Below, in pieces: positions 42,590 to 51,422 of a stretch of 53,433 nt of DNA. A program made the translations under genes and the position numbers. Below the pieces are notes generated by a model that saw only the letters and a program-made list of their open reading frames with translations, was not told the origin of the DNA and did no database searches. Source of the DNA: Rudanella paleaurantiibacter (GTDB lineage Bacteria; Bacteroidota; Bacteroidia; Cytophagales; Spirosomataceae). The stretch lies in the NCBI RefSeq assembly GCF_009184635.1, contig NZ_WELI01000018.1, forward strand, positions 1-53,433, read 5' to 3'. The first letter of the stretch is position 1, and every line of letters begins with the position of its first letter.

Positions 42590-43180
42590 CTACTCTAACA
42601 GCCGTATAACAAAATTTTTAATGGCGTTTTTCTTAATAATCCGCGTCAGGCGTCCCCCTTCATAAATGTACTCGTCTTCCCGATCATCGAACTGCGCCCG
42701 GTAGGTACCTTTGGGGGTTTTGCTCATCAAAAAATAGTCGCCAAAATACTCCGCGAACACCCGGTTACGCCCAACCGGCTCGCTAAAGTACAGATTAGCA
42801 ACCGAATAATCAATATTTGCGGTCTGCCGGGTCTGCCGTTCGTACTTGTACTGACTCGCTTTGATGTCGTAATGATCGCCATTCCAGACAGTGCTGGAGG
42901 CAAAATCGCCCCGGTTTGTTTTGGCTTCTACCACCGCTGATAAGAGCTTATTCCCCTCGTACCGACACACGGTTTTGTAATAGATTTTAACCTTGTACAC
43001 CAGCAGATTCACGAGCACATCGCTGATAATGGTGTATTGAGTGGTAGCCCCCTGAGTCTGGCGAGTGGCAGTCATCGTACCCACGCGGGCACCCGCAATT
43101 TCGATAGCGTACCGGTGCGTTTCGGGCTGGGCGCTGGCCAGATTAGCCAGCAGCATAAAGGCGATAAAAAAAAGACGCAT
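42590..43180 (-). CDS. Exported protein of unknown function (DUF6134-like pattern)
   Basis: 196 residues with a signal peptide (MRLFFIAFMLLANLASAQP). The mature part is predicted as beta-rich, with YAIEIAGARVGTMTATR, VKIYYKTVCRYEG and TANIDYSVANLYFSEPVGRNRVFAEYFGDYF. This is the pattern of small Bacteroidota secreted lipocalin-like DUF6134 proteins, though I cannot confirm the family. ATG 43180 is used because the signal peptide begins there. It is divergent from the permease at 43310. Confidence 0.6.
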   Translation of the reverse strand: MRLFFIAFMLLANLASAQPETHRYAIEIAGARVGTMTATRQTQGATTQYTIISDVLVNLLVYKVKIYYKTVCRYEGNKLLSAVVEAKTNRGDFASSTVWNGDHYDIKASQYKYERQTRQTANIDYSVANLYFSEPVGRNRVFAEYFGDYFLMSKTPKGTYRAQFDDREDEYIYEGGRLTRIIKKNAIKNFVIRLLE

Positions 43181-43309
43181 ATGGGTAAAATTAGTGAAAA
43201 AGGAAGCACCAATGCTCTCGGCCACCAACTCGACCGAGGGAGCAGGTGTTACGTACCGAGTTTTTCCGTTTCTTGCAGGATAAAGCCCCTCCTTTGTTAA
43301 CAAATCTAC

Positions 43310-44764
43310 ATGGCACAACCCCTACTTGCAGACGAAAAAACTGAGTTTAAGCGTTCGCTCGGCCTCACCGACTCCACGCTGATTGTATCCGGCTCCATGA
43401 TTGGGTCCGGTATTTTTATTGTTTCGGCCGATATGGCCCGCAACCTCGGGTCGTCGGGCTGGTTGCTCATGCTTTGGGTCATGACGGGCGTGCTAACCGT
43501 TTCGGCCGCCCTGAGCTACGGCGAACTGGCCGGTATGATGCCCAAAGCCGGCGGGCAGTACGTGTACATTCAACGCGCATACGGTAAGCTGCTTGGCTTT
43601 GTGTACGGCTGGACGGTGTTTACCGTGATTCAGACCGGCACCATTGCTGCCGTAGCCGTAGCGTTCACGAAGTTTACGGCGGTGTTTATTCCGGCCCTCA
43701 ACCCCGAGCTGGCGTTTTTCACGATGGGAAAGATCAAGATCTCGCTGGGGTCGTTGTACGCCATCGGTAGCCTTGTTTTCCTGACCTGGCTCAACAACCA
43801 GGGCGTACAAAGCGGCAAACTGATTCAGAACGTATTTACCTCGGCCAAGCTGGTGGCCCTCTTCGGGGTTATTCTGCTGGGTATCGGCATGGGCCTGAGC
43901 GACGGCACCCTGTCGGCCAATTTCGAAAATGCCTGGACCGCGAGCAGCACCAGTGCCGATGGGTCGGTGGTACCGCTGGCGGGGATGGCCCTGTTGCTGG
44001 CGTTCGGGGTGTCGATGATTGGTTCTCTGTTTTCGGCCGATGCCTGGAACAACGTGACCTTTATTGCCGGTGAAATCAAAAACCCACGCCGGAACATTCC
44101 GCTCGCTCTGTTTTTCGGTACTTTGATCGTGACGGTCATTTACGCCTTAGCCAACGTCGCGTATCTGTCGATGTTGCCCCTGAAAGGATCGCCCGAAGCC
44201 ACCGACGTACTGAGCCGGGGGATTCAGTTTGCCGAGTACGACCGGGTAGCAACGGCGGCCGTGTCGACTATCTTCGGCGATGTGGCCGTGGCGATTATGG
44301 CCGTTTTGATTATGGTTTCGACGTTTGGGTGCAACAATGGCCTTATTCTGGCGGGGGCCCGCCTATATTATGCCATGGCTAAAGATGGGCTGTTTATCAA
44401 GCAGGCAGCTACGCTTAACAAGAACTCGGTGCCTTCAACGGCGCTGTGGTTACAGTGCCTGTGGGCATCGTTGCTTTGCCTTTCGGGCACCTACGGCGAC
44501 CTGCTCGATTACTGCACGTTTACCTCGCTCCTGTTTTACATTGTTACCATCGGGGGGCTGTTTATCCTGCGCCGGAAAGAGCCCACAGCCGAGCGGCCTT
44601 ACCGGGCATTTGGATACCCGCTGGTTCCGGCCCTGTACATCATTGCCGGCACAGCGATCTGCGTGATTCTGCTCACCCAGAAAACCTTCAACACCGGCAT
44701 GGGCCTACTTATTGCCGGTCTGGGCGTACCTGTGTTTTATTTCACCCAACGCCGAAAAGACTGA
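43310..44764 (+). CDS. APC-superfamily amino acid permease (second copy)
   Basis: 484 residues, about 12 hydrophobic segments. The helix 1 unwound motif is SGSMIGSGIFIVSADMARNLG, helix 2-3 has ALSYGELAGMMPKAGGQYVYIQRAYG, and helix 6 reads LFSADAWNNVTFIAGEIKNPRRNIPLAL. It is closer to the LAT/YjeH-type antiporters than to the permease at 36151. Inner membrane; substrate unknown. It is monocistronic and followed by several hairpins. Confidence 0.9.
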   Translation: MAQPLLADEKTEFKRSLGLTDSTLIVSGSMIGSGIFIVSADMARNLGSSGWLLMLWVMTGVLTVSAALSYGELAGMMPKAGGQYVYIQRAYGKLLGFVYGWTVFTVIQTGTIAAVAVAFTKFTAVFIPALNPELAFFTMGKIKISLGSLYAIGSLVFLTWLNNQGVQSGKLIQNVFTSAKLVALFGVILLGIGMGLSDGTLSANFENAWTASSTSADGSVVPLAGMALLLAFGVSMIGSLFSADAWNNVTFIAGEIKNPRRNIPLALFFGTLIVTVIYALANVAYLSMLPLKGSPEATDVLSRGIQFAEYDRVATAAVSTIFGDVAVAIMAVLIMVSTFGCNNGLILAGARLYYAMAKDGLFIKQAATLNKNSVPSTALWLQCLWASLLCLSGTYGDLLDYCTFTSLLFYIVTIGGLFILRRKEPTAERPYRAFGYPLVPALYIIAGTAICVILLTQKTFNTGMGLLIAGLGVPVFYFTQRRKD

Positions 44765-44826
44765 CCACTTACTCGAAAAACAACAGTGGACGTTGCATGA
44801 CATTTTAATTCCTTTTTTATTTGTGG

Positions 44827-44850
44827 CACGTTCTTTGAAAAGAGAACGTG
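44827..44850. other. Hairpin in the gene-free stretch after the permease
   Basis: CACGTTCT and AGAACGTG form an 8-base perfect stem with an 8-base loop. It has no T-run and could be the 5' domain of a small RNA whose 3' end is the terminator at 44875-44912, or an mRNA 3' structure. Confidence 0.45.
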
Positions 44851-44874
44851 TACAATAGTACAAGTTACGGTGGG

Positions 44875-44912
44875 TAAAAAAGAGCTGGCGGATTGACCAG
44901 CTTATTTTTTTG
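44875..44912. terminator. Intrinsic terminator
   Basis: AGCTGG and CCAGCT form a stem preceded by an A-run and followed by TTATTTTTTT. It lies about 115 bases after the permease stop and could terminate the permease or a short transcript. Confidence 0.75.
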
Positions 44913-44974
44913 TCCATCCCCCAAGGTTTTCAGACATAGACAACCCATTTAGCCCGTTTTAGGCCTAAGAATGC

Positions 44975-45006
44975 AAAAAGCCGCCTGTTGAAGGGCGGCT
45001 TTTTTT
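44975..45006. terminator. Bidirectional intrinsic terminator
   Basis: AAAAAGCCGCC and GGCGGCTTTTTTT form a strong stem with a loop of 8. Between here and the 5'-nucleotidase stop (45197) I see no further feature. Confidence 0.85.
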
Positions 45007-45196
45007 ATAGTTACAGTGAGTAAAGAATTCTACGGATTGTGGCAGAGACTGTGTACAAATATACACGCCTGTTCCCCAATAATCCCAGTACTACCCTATT
45101 GAATTAATATACATTTAACAAAATCTGCATCCTGCCTGTGTTTTGGGGCAAACTTTTAGCGGAGTTTAATGGGAAGGGTTTGCGGGGCATCCCCTC

Positions 45197-46717
45197 CTAC
45201 TGCCGCAAATGATTAATAAGCACTTTGCGGATGTCGGTTCGGGGGTCGTTGGGGTCGGGTTTTACAACGGCCTTCACACCAGCATTGGCGGGCGTTAGGT
45301 AATTCAGCCCGAACTCCTTACCAGTCATCAGAAAGTCGCTGATGGCAACCTCGTAATCGCGGTCGGTTTGGAGGGGCTTGTCGTTGATAAACCACGTGCT
45401 TGTGGGTTCATCGTAGCGGGCACCAGCCATTTGCAGAAACCCGCCCCGCCCTTTGTTGAGCCGCCCCGTATGGAGTAAACTATTCAAAAGTCGGCCGGTC
45501 ATGGCAACGCGCTGAATTCCTCCGCCGAACGGTAGCATCCGAACAATATCATACTGGGTGATATTGCCCCGCACCACATCGTCGATTCGGATAGAGCCCC
45601 CGTTGAACAGGGCCACGTCGGCGGTTGGGTACGCGGCCCGCATGGCCTGGGCAATGGCGTCGGTCATGGCCGTTGCCTGCCGACGAACGGCGGCTTCGCG
45701 ACCATCCCACGGCTCTTTGGCCACCGTGACCACTTGTGTAGGGTCGAATCTGAGCGCCTTAAAACTTTGATCGGCTATCTTCTGCCACCGGTTTACCACC
45801 ACTTGCGTCAGGCTATCGTCGGGTGTAGAGGGGTCAATCGCTTTCAGCTCCGACTCTACCTGCAATTGCTTGTTGGTATCGAACCGGAGCCGGTGAATAT
45901 AGGCCGTTTTGGCGTTGGCATCGGCTTTGGCAATCACCACATTACCCACCCGTTCGAGCATATGATCGTGGTCGTGGCCACCCATAATGAGTGCGAGGCC
46001 CGGCAGTGCCTGCGCCAGCCGCCGGTCGTCGACCATGTCGATATGCGTCAGGGCCACCACCGCATCGCACTGCGGTTTGAGCCGCTCGTATTCAGCGCGG
46101 GCGGCCTCAATGGGATCGGTAATCTGTACGTAGGGTTTATTAACGGGAATAGTTACGGCCATAACGCCGATTTTGCCGCCGGGTGTTTGCAGAATCACCG
46201 AAGCCGGAAATGGGCGAGCCTGCCCCCCTGCCTGCTTGGTAAAGGGCACAAAGTCGCCCCCCTGTTTCTGGCGGGCATTGGCCACAATCCAGTCGAAGGT
46301 CGACTCGTTGATACGCTCCTGTAGATTAGTGGGCTGCTCGTCGTCGAGGTCGAACTCATGATTCCCAAAGGTGACGTACTGGACCCCAGCCGCGTTCATG
46401 ACATCGACCATTTGTCGCCCCCGAATGGTTTTACCCTCGCTTTTGAGCGTACCAATCACCGACGGGCTCACAAAATCACCGGCATGAAAAAAGTAGGTGT
46501 TTGGGTTATCCTTTTTCAGGCCCCGAAACACGGTGGCCACGCGGGCCATACCGCCCACTTTCCCGTTGTCGAGGGGGGTAATTTCGTACACATCGTTGAT
46601 GTGCAGAAACGTAATGGGTTTGCCCGAAGCCGACGGGGCCAACTGCGAAACCGGCTGGGTTGTGCGGCAGCCCGCTATGGACAACCCTACAAGACAAGTA
46701 TACAAAAACCGCTTCAT
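45197..46717 (-). CDS. Lipoprotein 5'-nucleotidase/metallophosphatase (UshA-like)
   Basis: A lipobox (GLSIAGC) marks it as a lipoprotein. The N-terminal metallophosphatase domain has ITFLHINDVYE (Asp retained, Tyr where UshA has His), FHAGDF, TFGNHEFDLD and IMGGHDHD. The C-terminal 5'-nucleotidase domain has TVAKEPWDGREAAVR, DVALFNGGSIRID and QYDIVRMLPFGG. It hydrolyses nucleotides or related phosphoesters in the envelope. The start is ATG 46717, directly before the lipoprotein signal; the upstream in-frame start at 46807 has no signal peptide. Confidence 0.9.
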   Translation of the reverse strand: MKRFLYTCLVGLSIAGCRTTQPVSQLAPSASGKPITFLHINDVYEITPLDNGKVGGMARVATVFRGLKKDNPNTYFFHAGDFVSPSVIGTLKSEGKTIRGRQMVDVMNAAGVQYVTFGNHEFDLDDEQPTNLQERINESTFDWIVANARQKQGGDFVPFTKQAGGQARPFPASVILQTPGGKIGVMAVTIPVNKPYVQITDPIEAARAEYERLKPQCDAVVALTHIDMVDDRRLAQALPGLALIMGGHDHDHMLERVGNVVIAKADANAKTAYIHRLRFDTNKQLQVESELKAIDPSTPDDSLTQVVVNRWQKIADQSFKALRFDPTQVVTVAKEPWDGREAAVRRQATAMTDAIAQAMRAAYPTADVALFNGGSIRIDDVVRGNITQYDIVRMLPFGGGIQRVAMTGRLLNSLLHTGRLNKGRGGFLQMAGARYDEPTSTWFINDKPLQTDRDYEVAISDFLMTGKEFGLNYLTPANAGVKAVVKPDPNDPRTDIRKVLINHLRQ

Positions 46718-46818
46718 GGGCGAAATAGTCGTTTGGTGGTAAGGCGAAAGTAGGTAATCCCTGATTAAAGTCATCTGAAAGAGCCGTTGAAACCGCCGAA
46801 AAATCACATCCGATCTGT

Positions 46819-46826
46819 TAATTTTG
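46819..46826 (+). promoter_or_regulatory. -7 promoter element TAATTTTG for the haloperoxidase-like gene
   Basis: Exact TAnnTTTG match, 116 bases before the ATG at 46942; transcription would start near 46833, giving a leader of about 110 bases. Confidence 0.45.
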
Positions 46827-46941
46827 TAAGTCAGTAGCTCATGAGTGCCCTGTGTCCGGGAACCGGTTTACAGGTATCTGATTTTGATGTGCGTGCCTAT
46901 TGTATGCACTTCTGAGCTGCCCACACAAACCACTGGAACTT

Positions 46942-48297
46942 ATGCAAAAAACGTTTCTGTATAGCTGGATACTCGCCCTGTTTCTGATCGGCCTGGCTGG
47001 TTGCCAGAAAGCCGGTAACCCATCCGAATACAACGCCAAAGCGGCCGACCCTACCCGCTACGACGCGGCCGTCAACAAACTCACGCAGGTGGTGGTGCAC
47101 GATATTTTTTCGCCCCCGGTTGCCAGCCGGATTTACGGGTACGCCAACCTGGCCGGGTACGAAGCTCTGGTGCCTTTTGACCCTAATTATGAGTCGTTGG
47201 GGGGTAAAATGAAGCGCTTTTCGGCGGGGCCACAGCCCGAAGCTGGTGCTGAATACTGTTTCCCGCTGGCTTCGGCCAAGGCGTTTATGACGGTGGCCCG
47301 CGCCCTGACGTTCTCGACCAATTTCTACGACGAGTTTGAGCCCGCCTTTTTTGAGCAATATAAGAAGGACGGCGTTCCCGACGACGTATACGACCGGTCG
47401 GTGGCCTACGGAGAAGCTGTTGCGAAGCATATTCTCGATTATGCCGCCAAAGACTCGTACAAGCAGACGCGGGGTTTTAAGCACACCGTGACAAACGAAG
47501 AAGGTACGTGGGTACCTACACCCCCGGCGTACATGGACGCGGCCGAGCCTCAGTGGAACAAGATCCGCTGCTGGGTGATGGACACCTGCAATCAGTTTCA
47601 GCCGCCCAAGCCCTTTGCTTACAGCCTCGCCAAAGGCAGCCCCTACGAGAAAGAGGTAATGGAAGTGTATAACGTAGGTAAGAACCTTACGAAAGAACAA
47701 CGTGACATTGCTTATTTCTGGGACGACAACGCGTTTGTGATGAATGTAGCCGGACACGTATCGTATGCGTCGAAGAAAATGACACCCGGCGGCCACTGGA
47801 TGCACATTGCGCAGACCGTAGCCCGCCAGCAAAAACTCAACCTGATGCAGAGCGTAGAGGCTTATACCCTCACCTCATTTGCCGTTGCCGACGGGTTTAT
47901 TGCCTGCTGGGATGAGAAATACCGCAGTAAAACGGTACGCCCCGAAACGGTGATCAACAAGTCGATGGACCCGAAATGGACGCCTTTCCTGCAAACACCC
48001 CCCTTCCCCGAATACCCAAGCGGGCACAGCACCATTACGGCCGCAGCCGCTACCGTACTGACAGGGCTCATGGGCGACAACATTGCCTTCACCGACTCCA
48101 CTGAGTTTAAATACGGGCATGGCGTTCGGAAATTCACGTCGTTTAAACATGCCGCGCAGGAGGCTTCGGTTAGCCGGTTGTACGGCGGTATTCACTACCG
48201 GTCGGCGCTCGACAATGGCGCGGCTATGGGCGAGAAAGTAGGCCAATGGGTACTGCAAAAAGCCCGCACCCGTAAGGGCGCCGTGGCGCAGAAGTAA
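46942..48297 (+). CDS. Vanadium-haloperoxidase/PAP2-type phosphatase lipoprotein
   Basis: A lipoprotein signal (LALFLIGLAGC) precedes an all-helical domain of the vanadium-dependent haloperoxidase/PAP2 superfamily. Key oxyanion-pocket motifs are KYRSKTVRPETVI (Lys, Arg), FPEYPSGHSTITAAAATVL (SGH) and SRLYGGIHYRSALDNG (RxxxxxHxxS/D). Members either oxidise halides or act as acid phosphatases; sequence alone does not decide. The start is ATG 46942, immediately before the lipoprotein signal. A perfect-stem terminator follows the gene. Confidence 0.87.
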   Translation: MQKTFLYSWILALFLIGLAGCQKAGNPSEYNAKAADPTRYDAAVNKLTQVVVHDIFSPPVASRIYGYANLAGYEALVPFDPNYESLGGKMKRFSAGPQPEAGAEYCFPLASAKAFMTVARALTFSTNFYDEFEPAFFEQYKKDGVPDDVYDRSVAYGEAVAKHILDYAAKDSYKQTRGFKHTVTNEEGTWVPTPPAYMDAAEPQWNKIRCWVMDTCNQFQPPKPFAYSLAKGSPYEKEVMEVYNVGKNLTKEQRDIAYFWDDNAFVMNVAGHVSYASKKMTPGGHWMHIAQTVARQQKLNLMQSVEAYTLTSFAVADGFIACWDEKYRSKTVRPETVINKSMDPKWTPFLQTPPFPEYPSGHSTITAAAATVLTGLMGDNIAFTDSTEFKYGHGVRKFTSFKHAAQEASVSRLYGGIHYRSALDNGAAMGEKVGQWVLQKARTRKGAVAQK

Positions 48298-48325
48298 CAC
48301 AGATTTGCCATTAAGCAGCTTGACT

Positions 48326-48364
48326 GACGCGTGGGGTTTTGGTAGACCCCACGCGTCTTTTTTT
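48326..48364 (+). terminator. Strong intrinsic terminator after the haloperoxidase-like gene
   Basis: GACGCGTGGGG and CCCCACGCGTC form an 11-base perfect stem (loop of 10) followed by TTTTTTT. It isolates the downstream four-gene operon transcriptionally. Confidence 0.93.
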
Positions 48365-48461
48365 ATCTGTGAAAGTCCAAATTGACTTTAATATTTCTCT
48401 GTCAGCTTTCCTGATACAGACAAATTGTTTACTTCGCATTTTGTAGCTAACCCGTACACAA

Positions 48462-49673
48462 TTGGCTCTCACACCTATCTTCCATGACATTGACGACACC
48501 ATCCGTCAGCAAATAAAGACAGCCACCACCGAAATTATAGTCAACGTACCTTGGTTTACAGATGAGTCATTGTTCAATGAATTAGTTGCGAAAGCCCGCG
48601 TTGGAGTTGCTGTATCTATTGGCATAGAAGATGACCAAATCAACAGAGGGGCCGCTATAAACCATAATCAACTGGCACAGATCGGCGGTTGGGTTTATTG
48701 GCACAATGCCGGTAATAAAGGAGGCCTGAACCACGAAAAGTACTGCATCATTGACCGCTGTAGGGTGCTGTTTGGTAGCTACAATTGGACGTATCGGGCT
48801 GCCACTCATAACCGCGAAAGCATCCTCATGATGGAGGATGCCCAAATGGCCGAACAATACTTCCTGCGTTTTCTGGAAATGACTCAACTACCTACGGTTC
48901 GTTGTGTTGGGCCAACACCACCCATTGCTGAGGCTAAGAGCAGGTCGGTGATCGATGTCTCTTTTTTCCTCAAAGCCGAAATCCTAGTGTTGGAAGCAGA
49001 AGTTACCCAACTCGAAACTGAAAAGGCAGACCTCGAACAACGGCTGGAGTACACAGCCAATCAGATTCAGATGGCGTTACATACGCTGCTAGTAGAGAAA
49101 CTGAACCTTGAAACCCAACTAGCGGCAAAACGTGCCAAAGAAACGGATAAAGCCGCTGACCGCCAGAAAGCAGACAAGCAACAACAACGACTTGAGGAAG
49201 CAGAGGAAACTTTTCGACGGGTAGCAGAGCGGCAGCAAATACTTGATATGCCCGTGGACGAAGCTTTACTGAAAAAACTCTATCGTGAAGCCTGCATGCT
49301 AGCCCATCCCGATAAGTTTATGGATACGCCCGAAAAACAAGAGAGAGCCAACAACCTAATGGCACAGATAGCCGATGCGTACCGTAACAAAGATCTCGAC
49401 ACGGTACGGGCTATCTGGCAGCGGTTGCAAGATGGGACAGCCTTTGGGTTTGACTGGAACACCCCCCGCAACGCTTCCGTCTTGAACCAGATACGAGGAA
49501 CGCTACAAGCCCGAAAAGATGAACTAACGGCTACTATCCATCGACTTCAACAGTCATTTATATACACCATCATTACCCAATATCCCGATTTGAGCGAATA
49601 TATTGCCTCCCAACGACAACAGCTACAACAAGACATCGCTATACTTCGCCAATCGCTATCTGCCCAGCCATGA
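48462..49673 (+). CDS. PLD-family nuclease-like protein fused through a coiled coil to a J-domain
   Basis: First gene of the four-gene module. The N-terminal 140 residues form a single phospholipase-D-type domain with an intact HKD motif (His91-x-Lys93-x4-Asp98 in NHEKYCIID) followed by FGSYNWTYRA. Single-HKD proteins such as Nuc and BfiI act as dimers on DNA. A long coiled coil (about 170-258) leads to a J-domain-like segment with the HPD motif at 282-284 (REACMLAHPDKF, NLMAQIADAYRNKD), suggesting DnaK recruitment. A C-terminal coiled coil (about 340-400) ends the protein. The start is probably TTG 48462, since no in-frame ATG precedes the domain. The stop overlaps the VWA gene's ATG (ATGA). 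Confidence 0.8.
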   Translation: MALTPIFHDIDDTIRQQIKTATTEIIVNVPWFTDESLFNELVAKARVGVAVSIGIEDDQINRGAAINHNQLAQIGGWVYWHNAGNKGGLNHEKYCIIDRCRVLFGSYNWTYRAATHNRESILMMEDAQMAEQYFLRFLEMTQLPTVRCVGPTPPIAEAKSRSVIDVSFFLKAEILVLEAEVTQLETEKADLEQRLEYTANQIQMALHTLLVEKLNLETQLAAKRAKETDKAADRQKADKQQQRLEEAEETFRRVAERQQILDMPVDEALLKKLYREACMLAHPDKFMDTPEKQERANNLMAQIADAYRNKDLDTVRAIWQRLQDGTAFGFDWNTPRNASVLNQIRGTLQARKDELTATIHRLQQSFIYTIITQYPDLSEYIASQRQQLQQDIAILRQSLSAQP

Positions 49674-50596
49674 GTGACTTAATTTACACCGGCAATCGGC
49701 TGCCCTCCAACCACTTACTTCAGTTCGCCGATATGCTGGCGAAAGCGTCCAGCCCAACCGTTAAACCCCGTCCATACACAGCCCGCGTGTCGCGCACCAC
49801 GCCCACGGCATTTATGTTTCTGCTCGACCAATCGGGTAGTATGGACAAGGAAGTGACCGTGAAGGGGCAAACCGTGAGCAAAGCGACCTTGTTGGCCAAT
49901 TCGGTCAACGACTTGCTCAATCAACTCATTTCGGAATGCCGACGCGAAGGCGAATACCGCAATTATATCGACGTATGTGTGATTGGCTACGGAGCCGATA
50001 ACGATGCAACCGCCAAATATGCCTGGCAAGGAAATCTGGAAGGGCAAAGCATGGTCACGATTCAGGCCCTGAAAGATAATGCTGTAGAACGGCAGGGAAC
50101 CAAAGGTAAGTGGATTTCGCCTAAAGCTGGTGGCCTTACCCCCATGAGGCAGGCCCTCGACCTGGCTCACGATACGCTGGTGCAGTGGCTGGCGAGCCAT
50201 GCTGGCAAAGACATCTACCCGCCCGTTGTCATCAACATCACCGACGGAGTAGCTACCGATGCCGATGCGGCCGGACTGATTGCAGCCGCCCGTAAACTAA
50301 GAAACCTCCGCACTGTCGACGGCAACGTACTGTTATACAACGTTCATCTGACCGCCGGGCATGAAGAGCCATTCCTATTCCCCTGCCAAAAAGAGGAACT
50401 ACCCGAGGACGAGTACGCATACCTGCTGTTTGACATGAGTAGCGATTTGCCTGCTCTGTACAATGCGCCGATTGCGAAAATTACGAACCGTGATGCCAAT
50501 CCGTCCTATACCGCCATGGCCCTGAACGCCAACCCCATTCAGCTTGTTCAACTGCTCAACATTGGTACCAGTGTATCTCGACGCCAACACGTCTGA
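49670..50596 (+). CDS. VWA-domain protein, TerY-like
   Basis: 308 residues made mostly of one von Willebrand factor A domain. The MIDAS is complete: DQSGSMD (Asp53, Ser55, Ser57), GGLTPMRQAL (Thr) and NITDGVATDADAAG (Asp). Length and arrangement match TerY-type VWA proteins, which occur with PP2C and kinase genes in TerY-P systems. It has no signal peptide, so it acts in the cytoplasm. It begins inside the stop of the PLD-J gene (4-base overlap) and overlaps the phosphatase gene by about 26 bases, indicating coupled translation. Confidence 0.88.
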   Translation: MSDLIYTGNRLPSNHLLQFADMLAKASSPTVKPRPYTARVSRTTPTAFMFLLDQSGSMDKEVTVKGQTVSKATLLANSVNDLLNQLISECRREGEYRNYIDVCVIGYGADNDATAKYAWQGNLEGQSMVTIQALKDNAVERQGTKGKWISPKAGGLTPMRQALDLAHDTLVQWLASHAGKDIYPPVVINITDGVATDADAAGLIAAARKLRNLRTVDGNVLLYNVHLTAGHEEPFLFPCQKEELPEDEYAYLLFDMSSDLPALYNAPIAKITNRDANPSYTAMALNANPIQLVQLLNIGTSVSRRQHV

Positions 50597-51422
50597 CCCC
50601 GGCTGGCAATCTGTTTGGCAGAGTGTAGCAAAACCTGATGGCGATTATGTCCCCCACAATCAGGATGCGGCTCACCCAGTGCGTTGGTTTCTGAGTGATG
50701 GGGCTGGCGGCACAGGCTTTTTTGCCGCCGACTGGGCCCGGCACCTTTGTGAGCACCTGCCCGCCAAACCATTTCAGACCAAAGAGGCTGTTACGGAATG
50801 GTTTGAGAAATTGCGTGTGCCATTTTTCAACGCCAAACGCTCAGAAGCCGCACAATCTTTTTCCGATATTCTGGATGACTACGATCGCGAAGGCTCCTCG
50901 GCAACTTTACTCGCTGTATGGCCAATTGCCAATAAGCAGATACAGGTACTACACTATGGCGACAGTGCGGCTTTTCTGCTCGACAGACAAGGCCACCTGA
51001 AACAACGTACTACGGCCCTAATAGACTTTACCGAGCCTCCTTGGCTGTTGCACTCCAACGAGAGCCTTTTGCCCGAACACCTGCATCTGAACATCTGGCC
51101 CGTGGCCGAAGGCGATACGCTGCTGCTGGCCTCAGATGCACTGGCTCAATGGCTTCTAATCCAGTTTACTTTGCGCGAACCGGCTCTGCAACCCGAACTG
51201 GATGCCGTGTTGGCTACACCCTACGGGCTGGGTAATCAGATTATCTATTGCCAGCAACAGCACGAACCGGCCCTTACATTACCCGACCTGCTGCATCACT
51301 TGGCTGAGATGTGCGCAACCGAAGCCGCCTTCTGCACCTTTACCACCAATCTATACCAACGCGGCCAATTGGCCCTCGACGACTATACCCTACGCCTATG
51401 TTTGCGAACACCGACCTCATAG
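50571..51422 (+). CDS. PP2C-like serine/threonine phosphatase
   Basis: A PP2C fold with metal-binding motifs FLSDGAGGTGF (SDGxGG), SSATLLAVW, VLHYGDSAAFLLD (GDS) and GDTLLLASDALAQWL (SDG equivalent is SDA). It presumably reverses phosphorylation by the downstream kinase. No ATG is available at the 5' end: GTG 50571 gives the shortest plausible N-terminus, with TTG 50544 and 50562 as alternatives. All overlap the VWA gene. Its 3' end overlaps the kinase start by 25 bases. Confidence 0.85.
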   Translation: MYLDANTSDPGWQSVWQSVAKPDGDYVPHNQDAAHPVRWFLSDGAGGTGFFAADWARHLCEHLPAKPFQTKEAVTEWFEKLRVPFFNAKRSEAAQSFSDILDDYDREGSSATLLAVWPIANKQIQVLHYGDSAAFLLDRQGHLKQRTTALIDFTEPPWLLHSNESLLPEHLHLNIWPVAEGDTLLLASDALAQWLLIQFTLREPALQPELDAVLATPYGLGNQIIYCQQQHEPALTLPDLLHHLAEMCATEAAFCTFTTNLYQRGQLALDDYTLRLCLRTPTS

